Shown: positions 45,748 to 58,591 of the stretch, one piece after another
Layout of the letters: every line of letters begins with the position of its first letter
How positions within the stretch are numbered: position 1 is the stretch's first letter
Assembly (NCBI GenBank): GCA_958496175.1
Contig: OY292279.1
Span: forward strand, 930,001-994,000
Length of the DNA: 64,000 nt
Reading direction: 5' to 3'
Source: Sisyra terminalis
Lineage: Eukaryota > Arthropoda > Insecta > Neuroptera > Sisyridae
Notes under the pieces: model-generated
What the model saw: only the letters and a program-made list of their open reading frames with translations
What the model was told of the DNA's origin: nothing
The model's database searches: none
Position numbers and translations under genes: made by a program

Positions 45748-48700
45748 CTATGCAAAAAATAAAAAGCATTTGTTACGTATATCTTTGGAAAATTGAAACT
45801 GGAAATTAAATTGTTGAAAGTCTATGCGAAAAAATTCGACTGATATTGGGTCATTTAAAGAAGGTGACTTTTCATTATGAGGTCTAGTTTTATCAACGGA
45901 TTCTGAATTAAGGCTATCAAGTGAAATATAATAGGAAAACAATTTAGTCCTGTGTGCCAAAAGACACCCGCAATATCGTTTCAAACTTTCAAAAAGGACA
46001 ATTTTCTAATGCATAAAAAGGACATAAGGGATGTTTTCCTCACTAAATTAAAGTTAAATATTATAAACTAAACCATTCTTAACCACTATGCAAAAAATAA
46101 AAAGCATTTGTTACGTATATCTTTGGAAAATTGAAACTGGAAATTAAATTGTTGAAAGTCTATGCGAAAAAATTCGACTGATATTGGGTCATTTAAAGAA
46201 GGTGACTTTTCATTATGAGGTCTAGTTTTATCAACGGATTTTGAATTAAGGCTATCAAGTGAAATATAATAGGAAAACAATTTTGTCCTGTGTGCCAAAA
46301 GACACCCCCAATATCGTTTCAAACTTTCAAAAAGGACAATTTTCTAATGCATAAAAAGGACATAAGGGAAGTTTTCCTCACTAAATTAAAGTTGAATATT
46401 ATAAACTAAACCATTCTTAACCACTATGCAAAAAATAAATAGCATTTGTTTCGTATATCTTTGGAAAATTAAATCTGGAAATTTAATTGTTGAAAGTCTA
46501 TGCGAAAAAATTCGACTGATATTGGGTCAATTAAAGAAGGTGACTTTTCATTATGAGGTCTAGTTTTCTCAACGGATTCTGAATTAAGGCTATCAAGTGA
46601 AATATAATAGGAAAACAATTTTGTCCTGTGTGCCAAAAGACACCCGCAATATCGTTTCAAACTTTCAAAAAGGACAATTTTCTAATGCATATAAAGGACA
46701 TAAGGGATGTTTTCCTCACTAAATTAAAGTTGAATATTATAAACTAAACCATTCTTAACCACTATGCTAAAAATAAAAAGCATTTGTTGCGTATATCTTT
46801 GGAAAATTGAAACTGGAAATTAAATTGTTGAAAGTCTATGCGAAAAAATTCGACTGATATTGGGTCATTTAAAGAAGGTGACTTTTCATTATGAGGTCTA
46901 GTTTTCTCAACGGATTTTGAATTAAGGCTATCAAGTGAAATATAATAGGAAAACAATTTTGTCCTGTGTGCCAAAAGACACCCCCAATATCGTTTCAAAC
47001 TTTCGAAAAGGACAATTTTCTAATGCATAAAAAGGACATAAGGGATGTTTTCCTCACTAAATTAAAGTTGAATATTATAAACTAAACCATTCTTAACCAC
47101 TATGCAAAAAATAAAAAGCATTTGTTTCGTATATCTTTGGAAAATTAAATCTGGAAATTTAATTGTTGAAAGTCAATGCGAAAAAATTCGACTGATATTG
47201 GGTCAATTAAAGAAGGTGACTTTTCATTATGAGGTCTAGTTTTCTCAACGGATTCTGAATTAAGGCTATCAAGTGAAATATAATAGGAAAACAATTTTGT
47301 CCTGTGTGCCAAAAGACACCCGCAATATCGTTTCAAACTTTCAAAAAGGACAATTTTCTAATGCATAAAAAGGACATAAGGGATGTTTTCCTCACTAAAT
47401 TAAAGTTGAATATTATAAACTAAACCATTCTTAACCACTATGCAAAAAATAAAAAGCATTTGTTACGTATATCTTTGGAAAATTGAAACTGGAAATTAAA
47501 TTGTTGAAAGTCTAAGCGAAAAATTTCGACTGATATTGGGTCATTTAAAGAAGGTGACTTTTCATTATGAGGTCTAGTTTTCTCAACGGATTTTGAATTA
47601 AGGCTATCAAGTGAAATATAATAGGAAAACAATTTTGTCCTGTGTGCCAAAAGACACCCGCAATATCGTTTCAAACTTTCAAAAAGGACAATTTTCTAAT
47701 GCATAAAAAGGACATAAGGGATGTTTTCCTCACTAAATTAAAGTTAAATATTATAAACTAAACCATTCTTAACCACTATGCAAAAAATAAAAAGCATTTG
47801 TTACGTATATCTTTGGAAAATTGAAACTGGAAATTAAATTGTTGAAAGTCTATGCGAAAAAATTCGACTGATATTGGGTCATTTAAAGAAGGTGACTTTT
47901 CATTATGAGGTCTAGTTTTCTCAACGGATTCGGAATTAAGGCTATCAAGTGAAATATAATAGGAAAACAATTTTGTCCTGTGTGCCAAAAGACACCCGCA
48001 ATATCGTTTCAAACTTTCAAAAAGGACAATTTTCTAATGCATAAAAAGGACATAAGGGATGTTTTCCTCACTAAATTAAAGTTGAATATTATAAACTAAA
48101 CCATTCTTAACCACTATGCAAAAAATAAAAAGCATTTGTTACGTATATCTTTGGAAAATTGAAACTGGAAATTAAATTGTTGAAAGTCTAAGCGAAAAAT
48201 TTCGACTGATATTGGGTCATTTAAAGAAGGTGACTTTTCATTATGAGGTCTAGTTTTCTCAACGGATTTTGAATTAAGGCTATCAAGTGAAATATAATAG
48301 GAAAACAATTTTGTCCTGTGTGCCAAAAGACACCCGCAATATCGTTTCAAACTTTCAAAAAGGACAATTTTCTAATGCATAAAAAGGACATAAGGGATGT
48401 TTTCCTCACTAAATTAAAGTTGAATATTATAAACTAAACCATTCTTAACCACTATGCAAAAAATAAAAAGCATTTGTTACGTATATCTTTGGAAAATTGA
48501 AACTGGAAATTAAATTGTTGAAAGTCTAAGCGAAAAATTTCGACTGATATTGGGTCATTTAAAGAAGGCGACTTTTCATTATGAGGTCTAGTTTTCTCAA
48601 CGGATTTTGAATTAAGGCTATCAAGTGAAATATAATAGGAAAACAATTTTGTCCTGTGTGCCAAAAGACACCCGCAATATCGTTTCAAACTTTCAAAAAG

Positions 48701-51700
48701 GACAATTTTCTAATGCATAAAAAGGACAAAAGGGATGTTTTCCTCACTAAATTAAAGTTAAATATTATAAACTAAACCATTCTTAACCACTATGCAAAAA
48801 ATAAAAAGCATTTGTTACGTATATCTTTGGAAAATTGAAACTGGAAATTAAATTGTTGAAAGTCTATGCGAAAAAATTCGACTGATATTGGGTCATTTAA
48901 AGAAGGTGACTTTTCATTATGAGGTCTAGTTTTATCAACGGATTCTGAATTAAGGCTATCAAGTGAAATATAATAGGAAAACAATTTTGTCCTGTGTGCC
49001 AAAAGACACCCGCAATATCGTTTCAAACTTTCAAAACGGACAATTTTCTAATGCATATAAAGGACATAAGGGATGTTTTCCTCACTAAATTAAAGTTGAA
49101 TATTATAAACTAAACCATTCTTAACCACTATGCAAAAAATAAAAAGCATTTGTTACGTATATCTTTGGAAAATTGAAACTGGAAATTAAATTGATGAAAG
49201 TCTATGCGAAAAATTTCGACTAATATTGGGTCATTTAAAGAAGGTGACTTTTCATTATGAGGTCTAGTTTTCTCAACGGATTTTGAATTAAGGCTATCAA
49301 GTGAAATATAATAGGAAAACAATTTTGTCCTGTGTGCCAAAAGACACCCGCAATATCGTTTCAAACTTTCAAAAAGGACAATTTTCTAATGCATAAAAAG
49401 GACATAAGGGACGTTTTCCTCACTAAATTAAAGTTGAATATTATAAACTAAACCATTCTTAACCACTATGCAAAAAAAAAAAGCATTTGTTACGTATATC
49501 TTTGGAAAATTGAAACTGGAAATTAAATTGTTGAAAGTCTATGCGAAAAAATTCGACTGATATTGGGTCACTTAATGATGGTGACTTTTCATTATGAGGT
49601 CTAGTTTTCTCAACGGATTTTGAATTAAGGCTATTAAGTGAAATATAATAGGAAAACAATTTTGTCCTGTGTGCCAAAAGACACCCGCAATATCGTTTCA
49701 AACTTTCAAAAAGGACAATTTTCTAATGCATAAAAAGGACATAAGGGATGTTTTCCTTCACTAATTTAAAGATGAATATTATAAACTAAACCATTCTTAA
49801 CCACTATGCAAAAAATAAAAAGCATTTGTTACGTATATCTTTGGAAAATTGAAACTGGAAATTAAATTGATAAAAGTCTATGCGAAAAAATTCGACTGAT
49901 ATTGGGTCATTTAACGAAGGAGACTTTTCATTATGAGGTCTAGTTTTCTCAACGGATTCTGAATTAAGGCTATAAATTGAAATATAATAGGAAAACAATT
50001 TTGCCCTGTGTGCCAAAAGACACCCGCAATATCGTTTCAAACTTTCAAAAAGGACAATTTTCTAATGCATAAAAAGGACATAAGGGATGTTTTCCTCACT
50101 AAATTAAAGTTGAATATTATAAACTAAACCATTCTTAACCACTATGCAAAAAATAAAAAGCATTTGTTTCGTATATCTTTGGAAAATTAAATCTGGAAAT
50201 TTAATTGTTGAAAGTCAATGCGAAAAAATTCGACTGATATTGGGTCAATTAAAGAAGGTGACTTTTCATTATGAGGTCTAGTTTTCTCAACGGATTCTGA
50301 ATTAAGGCTATCAAGTGAAATATAATAGGAAAACAATTTTGTCCTGTGTGCCAAAAGACACCCGCAATATCGTTTCAAACTTTCAAAAAGGACAATTTTC
50401 TAATGCATAAAAAGGACATAAGGGATGTTTTCCTCACTAAATTAAAGTTGAATATTATAAACTAAACCATTCTTAACCACTATGCAAAAAATAAAAAGCA
50501 TTTGTTACGTATATCTTTGGAAAATTGAAACTGGAAATTAAATTGTTGAAAGTCTAAGCGAAAAATTTCGACTGATATTGGGTCATTTAAAGAAGGTGAC
50601 TTTTCATTATGAGGTCTAGTTTTCTCAACGGATTTTGAATTAAGGCTATCAAGTGAAATATAATAGGAAAACAATTTTGTCCTGTGTGCCAAAAGACACC
50701 CGCAATATCGTTTCAAACTTTCAAAAAGGACAATTTTCTAATGCATAAAAAGGACATAAGGGATGTTTTCCTCACTAAATTAAGGTTAAATATTATAAAC
50801 TAAACCATTCTTAACCACTATGCAAAAAATAAAAAGCATTTGTTACGTATATCTTTGGAAAATTGAAACTGGAAATTAAATTGTTGAAAGTCTATGCGAA
50901 AAAATTCGACTGATATTGGGTCATTTAAAGAAGGTGACTTTTCATTATGAGGTCTAGTTTTATCAACGGATTCTGAATTAAGGCTATCAAGTGAAATATA
51001 ATAGGAAAACAATTTTGTCCTGTGTGCCAAAAGACACCCGCAATATCGTTTCAAACTTTCAAAACGGACAATTTTCTAATGCATATAAAGGACATAAGGG
51101 ATGTTTTCCTCACTAAATTAAAGTTGAATATTATAAACTAAACCATTCTTAACCACTATGCAAAAAATAAAAAGCATTTGTTACGTATATCTTTGGAAAA
51201 TTGAAACTGGAAATTAAATTGATGAAAGTCTATGCGAAAAATTTCGACTAATATTGGGTCATTTAAAGAAGGTGACTTTTCATTATGAGGTCTAGTTTTC
51301 TCAACGGATTTTGAATTAAGGCTATCAAGTGAAATATAATAGGAAAACAATTTTGTCCTGTGTGCCAAAAGACACCCCCAATATCGTTTCAAACTTTCAA
51401 AAAGGACAATTTTCTAATGCATAAAAAGGACATAAGGGATGTTTTCCTCACTAAATTAAAGTTGAATATTATAAACTAAACCATTCTTAACCACTATGCA
51501 AAAAATAAAAAGCATTTGTTTCGTATATCTTTGGAAAATTAAATCTGGAAATTTAATTGTTGAAAGTCAATGCGAAAAAATTCGACTGATATTGGGTCAA
51601 TTAAAGAAGGTGACTTTTCATTATGAGGTCTAGTTTTCTCAACGGATTCTGAATTAAGGCTATCAAGTGAAATATAATAGGAAAACAATTTTGTCCTGTG

Positions 51701-52169
51701 TGCCAAAAGACACCCGCAATATCGTTTCAAACTTTCAAAAAGGACAATTTTCTAATGCATATAAAGGACATAAGGGATGTTTTCCTCACTAAATTAAAGT
51801 TGAATATTATAAACTAAACCATTCTTAACCACTATGCTAAAAATAAAAAGCATTTGTTGCGTATATCTTTGGAAAATTGAAACTGGAAATTAAATTGTTG
51901 AAAGTCTATGCGAAAAAATTCGACTGATATTGGGTCATTTAAAGAAGGTGACTTTTCATTATGAGGTCTAGTTTTCTCAACGGATTTTGAATTAAGGCTA
52001 TCAAGTGAAATATAATAGGAAAACAATTTTGTCCTGTGTGCCAAAAGACACCCGCAATATCGTTTCAAACTTTCGAAAAGGACAATTTTCTAATGCATAA
52101 AAAGGACATAAGGGATGTTTTCCTCACTAAATTAAAATTGAATATTATAAACTAAACCATTCTTAACCA

Positions 52170-54873
52170 CTATGCAAAAAATAAAAAGCATTTGTTACGT
52201 ATATCTTTGGAAAATTGAAACTGGAAATTAAATTGTTGAAAGTCTAAGCGAAAAATTTCGACTGATATTGGGTCATTTAAAGAAGGTGACTTTTCATTAT
52301 GAGGTCTAGTTTTCTCAACGGATTTTGAATTAAGGCTATCAAGTGAAATATAATAGGAAAACAATTTTGTCCTGTGTGCCAAAAGACACCCGCAATATCG
52401 TTTCAAACTTTCAAAAAGGACAATTTTCTAATGCATAAAAAGGACATAAGGGATGTTTTCCTCACTAAATTAAAGTTGAATATTATAAACTAAACCATTC
52501 TTAACCACTATGCAAAAAATAAAAAGCATTTGTTACGTATATCTTTGGAAAATTGAAACTGGAAATTAAATTGTTGAAAGTCTATGCGAAAAAATTCGAC
52601 TGATATTGGGTCATTTAAAGAAGGTGACTTTTCATTATGAGGTCTAGTTTTATCAACGGATTCTGAATTAAGGCTATCAAGTGAAATATAATAGGAAAAC
52701 AATTTTGTCCTGTGTGCCAAAAGACACCCGCAATATCGTTTCAAACTTTCAAAACGGACAATTTTCTAATGCATATAAAGGACATAAGGGATGTTTTCCT
52801 CACTAAATTAAAGTTGAATATTATAAACTAAACCATTCTTAACCACTATGCAAAAAATAAAAAGCATTTGTTACGTATATCTTTGGAAAATTGAAACTGG
52901 AAATTAAATTGATGAAAGTCTATGCGAAAAATTTCGACTAATATTGGGTCATTTAAAGAAGGTGACTTTTCATTATGAGGTCTAGTTTTCTCAACGGATT
53001 TTGAATTAAGGCTATCAAGTGAAATATAATAGGAAAACAATTTTGTCCTGTGTGCCAAAAGACACCCCCAATATCGTTTCAAACTTTCAAAAAGGACAAT
53101 TTTCTAATGCATAAAAAGGACATAAGGGATGTTTTCCTCACTAAATTAAAGTTGAATATTATAAACTAAACCATTCTTAACCACTATGCAAAAAATAAAA
53201 AGCATTTGTTACGTATATCTTTGGAAAATTGAAACTGGAAATTAAATTGTTGAAAGTCTATGCGAAAAAATTCGACTGATATTGGGTCATTTAAAGAAGG
53301 TGACTTTTCATTATGAGGTCTAGTTTTATCAACGGATTCTGAATTAAGGCTATCAAGTGAAATATAATAGGAAAACAATTTTGTCCTGTGTGCCAAAAGA
53401 CACCCGCAATATCGTTTCAAACTTTCAAAAAGGACAATTTTCTAATGCATAAAAAGGACATAAGGGATGTTTTCCTCACTAAATTAAAGTTGAATATTAT
53501 AAACTAAACCATTCTTAACCACTATGCAAAAAATAAAAAGCATTTGTTACGTATATCTTTGGAAAATTGAAACTGGAAATTAAATTGTTGAAAGTCTAAG
53601 CGAAAAATTTCGACTGATATTGGGTCATTTAAAGAAGGTGACTTTTCATTATGAGGTCTAGTTTTCTCAACGGATTTTGAATTAAGGCTATCAAGTGAAA
53701 TATAATAGGAAAACAATTTTGTCCTGTGTGCCAAAAGACACCCGCAATATCGTTTCAAACTTTCAAAAAGGACAATTTTCTAATGCATAAAAAGGACATA
53801 AGGGATGTTTTCCTCACTAAATTAAAGTTGAATATTATAAACTAAACCATTCTTAACCACTATGCAAAAAATAAAAAGCATTTGTTACGTATATCTTTGG
53901 AAAATTGAAACTGGAAATTAAATTGTTGAAAGTCTATGCGAAAAAATTCGACTGATATTGGGTCATTTAAAGAAGGTGACTTTTCATTATGAGGTCTAGT
54001 TTTATCAACGGATTCTGAATTAAGGCTATCAAGTGAAATATAATAGGAAAACAATTTTGTCCTGTGTGCCAAAAGACACCCGCAATATCGTTTCAAACTT
54101 TCAAAACGGACAATTTTCTAATGCATATAAAGGACATAAGGGATGTTTTCCTCACTAAATTAAAGTTGAATATTATAAACTAAACCATTCTTAACCACTA
54201 TGCAAAAAATAAAAAGCATTTGTTACGTATATCTTTGGAAAATTGAAACTGGAAATTAAATTGATGAAAGTCTATGCGAAAAATTTCGACTAATATTGGG
54301 TCATTTAAAGAAGGTGACTTTTCATTATGAGGTCTAGTTTTCTCAACGGATTTTGAATTAAGGCTATCAAGTGAAATATAATAGGAAAACAATTTTGTCC
54401 TGTGTGCCAAAAGACACCCCCAATATCGTTTCAAACTTTCAAAAAGGACAATTTTCTAATGCATAAAAAGGACATAAGGGATGTTTTCCTCACTAAATTA
54501 AAGTTGAATATTATAAACTAAACCATTCTTAACCACTATGCAAAAAATAAAAAGCATTTGTTACGTATATCTTTGGAAAATTGAAACTGGAAATTAAATT
54601 GTTGAAAGTCTATGCGAAAAAATTCGACTGATATTGGGTCATTTAAAGAAGGTGACTTTTCATTATGAGGTCTAGTTTTATCAACGGATTCTGAATTAAG
54701 GCTATCAAGTGAAATATAATAGGAAAACAATTTTGTCCTGTGTGCCAAAAGACACCCGCAATATCGTTTCAAACTTTCAAAAAGGACAATTTTCTAATGC
54801 ATAAAAAGGACATAAGGGATGTTTTCCTCACTAAATTAAAGTTGAATATTATAAACTAAACCATTCTTAACCA
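52170..54873 (+). repeat. Four-monomer (1,352-bp) higher-order repeat, two copies
   Basis: Monomers at 52170, 52508, 52846 and 53184 match those at 53522, 53860, 54198 and 54536 in order. The marks are aaaaatttcgactgat; tttatcaacgg with caaaacgg and gcatataaagg; tttcgactaatatt with acacccccaat; and tttatcaacgg with gcataaaaagg. The last type is then repeated three times in a row up to 55549 before the third type returns at 55550. Confidence 0.85.
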
Positions 54874-55630
54874 CTATGCAAAAAATAAAAAGCATTTGTT
54901 ACGTATATCTTTGGAAAATTGAAACTGGAAATTAAATTGTTGAAAGTCTATGCGAAAAAATTCGACTGATATTGGGTCATTTAAAGAAGGTGACTTTTCA
55001 TTATGAGGTCTAGTTTTATCAACGGATTCTGAATTAAGGCTATCAAGTGAAATATAATAGGAAAACAATTTTGTCCTGTGTGCCAAAAGACACCCGCAAT
55101 ATCGTTTCAAACTTTCAAAAAGGACAATTTTCTAATGCATAAAAAGGACATAAGGGATGTTTTCCTCACTAAATTAAAGTTGAATATTATAAACTAAACC
55201 ATTCTTAACCACTATGCAAAAAATAAAAAGCATTTGTTACGTATATCTTTGGAAAATTGAAACTGGAAATTAAATTGTTGAAAGTCTATGCGAAAAAATT
55301 CGACTGATATTGGGTCATTTAAAGAAGGTGACTTTTCATTATGAGGTCTAGTTTTATCAACGGATTCTGAATTAAGGCTATCAAGTGAAATATAATAGGA
55401 AAACAATTTTGTCCTGTGTGCCAAAAGACACCCGCAATATCGTTTCAAACTTTCAAAAAGGACAATTTTCTAATGCATAAAAAGGACATAAGGGATGTTT
55501 TCCTCACTAAATTAAAGTTGAATATTATAAACTAAACCATTCTTAACCACTATGCAAAAAATAAAAAGCATTTGTTACGTATATCTTTGGAAAATTGAAA
55601 CTGGAAATTAAATTGATGAAAGTCTATGCG

Positions 55631-57658
55631 AAAAATTTCGACTAATATTGGGTCATTTAAAGAAGGTGACTTTTCATTATGAGGTCTAGTTTTCTCAACG
55701 GATTTTGAATTAAGGCTATCAAGTGAAATATAATAGGAAAACAATTTTGTCCTGTGTGCCAAAAGACACCCCCAATATCGTTTCAAACTTTCAAAAAGGA
55801 CAATTTTCTAATGCATAAAAAGGACATAAGGGATGTTTTCCTCACTAAATTAAAGTTGAATATTATAAACTAAACCATTCTTAACCACTATGCAAAAAAT
55901 AAAAAGCATTTGTTTCGTATATCTTTGGAAAATTAAATCTGGAAATTTAATTGTTGAAAGTCTATGCGAAAAAATTCGACTGATATTGGGTCAATTAAAG
56001 AAGGTGACTTTTCATTATGAGGTCTAGTTTTCTCAACGGATTCTGAATTAAGGCTATCAAGTGAAATATAATAGGAAAACAATTTTGTCCTGAGAGCCAA
56101 AAGACACCCGCAATATCGTTTCAAACTTTCAAAAAGGACAATTTTCTAATGCATATAAAGGACATAAGGGATGTTTTCCTCACTAAATTAAAGTTGAATA
56201 TTATAAACTAAACCATTCTTAACCACTATGCTAAAAATAAAAAGCATTTGTTGCGTATATCTTTGGAAAATTGAAACTGGAAATTAAATTGTTGAAAGTC
56301 TATGCGAAAAAATTCGACTGATATTGGGTCATTTAAAGAAGGTGACTTTTCATTATGAGGTCTAGTTTTCTCAACGGATTCGGAATTAAGGCTATCAAGT
56401 GAAATATAATAGGAAAACAATTTTGTCCTGTGTGCCAAAAGACACCCCCAATATCGTTTCAAACTTTCAAAAAGGACAATTTTCTAATGCATAAAAAGGA
56501 CATAAGGGATGTTTTCCTCACTAAATTAAAGTTGAATATTATAAACTAAACCATTCTTAACCACTATGCAAAAAATAAAAAGCATTTGTTTCGTATATCT
56601 TTGGAAAATTAAATCTGGAAATTTAATTGTTGAAAGTCTATGCGAAAAATTTCGACTAATATTGGGTCATTTAAAGAAGGTGACTTTTCATTATGAGGTC
56701 TAGTTTTCTCAACGGATTTTGAATTAAGGCTATCAAGTGAAATATAATAGGAAAACAATTTTGTCCTGTGTGCCAAAAGACACCCCCAATATCGTTTCAA
56801 ACTTTCAAAAAGGACAATTTTCTAATGCATAAAAAGGACATAAGGGATGTTTTCCTCACTAAATTAAAGTTGAATATTATAAACTAAACCATTCTTAACC
56901 ACTATGCAAAAAATAAAAAGCATTTGTTTCGTATATCTTTGGAAAATTAAATCTGGAAATTTAATTGTTGAAAGTCTATGCGAAAAAATTCGACTGATAT
57001 TGGGTCAATTAAAGAAGGTGACTTTTCATTATGAGGTCTAGTTTTCTCAACGGATTCTGAATTAAGGCTATCAAGTGAAATATAATAGGAAAACAATTTT
57101 GTCCTGAGAGCCAAAAGACACCCGCAATATCGTTTCAAACTTTCAAAAAGGACAATTTTCTAATGCATATAAAGGACATAAGGGATGTTTTCCTCACTAA
57201 ATTAAAGTTGAATATTATAAACTAAACCATTCTTAACCACTATGCTAAAAATAAAAAGCATTTGTTGCGTATATCTTTGGAAAATTGAAACTGGAAATTA
57301 AATTGTTGAAAGTCTATGCGAAAAAATTCGACTGATATTGGGTCATTTAAAGAAGGTGACTTTTCATTATGAGGTCTAGTTTTCTCAACGGATTCGGAAT
57401 TAAGGCTATCAAGTGAAATATAATAGGAAAACAATTTTGTCCTGTGTGCCAAAAGACACCCCCAATATCGTTTCAAACTTTCAAAAAGGACAATTTTCTA
57501 ATGCATAAAAAGGAAATAAGGGATGTTTTCCTCACTAAATTAAAGTTGAATATTATAAACTAAACCATTCTTAACCACTATGCAAAAAATAAAAAGCATT
57601 TGTTTCGTATATCTTTGGAAAATTAAATCTGGAAATTTAATTGTTGAAAGTCAATGCG
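55631..57658 (+). repeat. Three-monomer (1,014-bp) tandem duplication with visible crossover point
   Basis: The variant tgagagcc sits at 56091 and 57105 and aaaaatttcgactaat at 55631 and 56645, both 1,014 bases apart. The monomer around 56570-56900 is a hybrid: its left part is of the aaattaaatctgg subtype and its right part of the tttcgactaatatt subtype, whereas elsewhere these belong to separate monomers. The duplication junction therefore lies at about 56625-56645. Confidence 0.85.
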
Positions 57659-58591
57659 AAAAAATTCGACTGATATTGGGTCAATTAAAGAAGGTGACTT
57701 TTCATTATGAGGTCTAGTTTTCTCAACGGATTCTGAATTAAGGCTATCAAGTGAAATATAATAGGAAAACAATTTTGTCCTGTGTGCCAAAAGACACCCG
57801 CAATATCGTTTCAAACTTTCAAAAAGGACAATTTTCTAATGCATAAAAAGGACATAAGGGATGTTTTCCTCACTAAATTAAAGTTGAATATTATAAACTA
57901 AACCATTCTTAACCACTATGCAAAAAATAAAAAGCATTTGTTACGTATATCTTTGGAAAATTGAAACTGGAAATTAAATTGTTGAAAGTCTAAGCGAAAA
58001 ATTTCGACTGATATTGGGTCATTTAAAGAAGGTGACTTTTCATTATGAGGTCTAGTTTTCTCAACGGATTCTGAATTAAGGCTATCAAGTGAAATATAAT
58101 AGGAAAACAATTTTGTCCTGTGTGCCCAAAGACACCCGCAATATCGTTTCCAACTTTCACAAAGGACAATTTTCTAATGCATAAAAAGGACATAAGGGAT
58201 GTTTTCCTCACTAAATTAAAGTTGAATATTATAAACTAAACCATTCTTAACCACTATGCAAAAAATAAAAAGCATTTGTTACGTATATCTTTGGAAAATT
58301 GAAACTGGAAATTAAATTGTTGAAAGTCTAAGCGAAAAATTTCGACTGATATTGGGTCATTTAAAGAAGGTGACTTTTCATTAAGAGGTCTAGTTTTCTC
58401 AACGGATTTTGAAATAAGGCTATGAAGTGAAATATAATAGGAAAACAATTTTGTCCTGTGCGCCAAAAGACACCCGCAATATCGTTTCAAACTTTCAAAA
58501 AGGACAATTTTCTAATGCATAAAAAGGACATAAGGGATGGTTTCCTCACTAAATTAAAGTTGAATATTATAAACTAAACCATTCTTAACCA

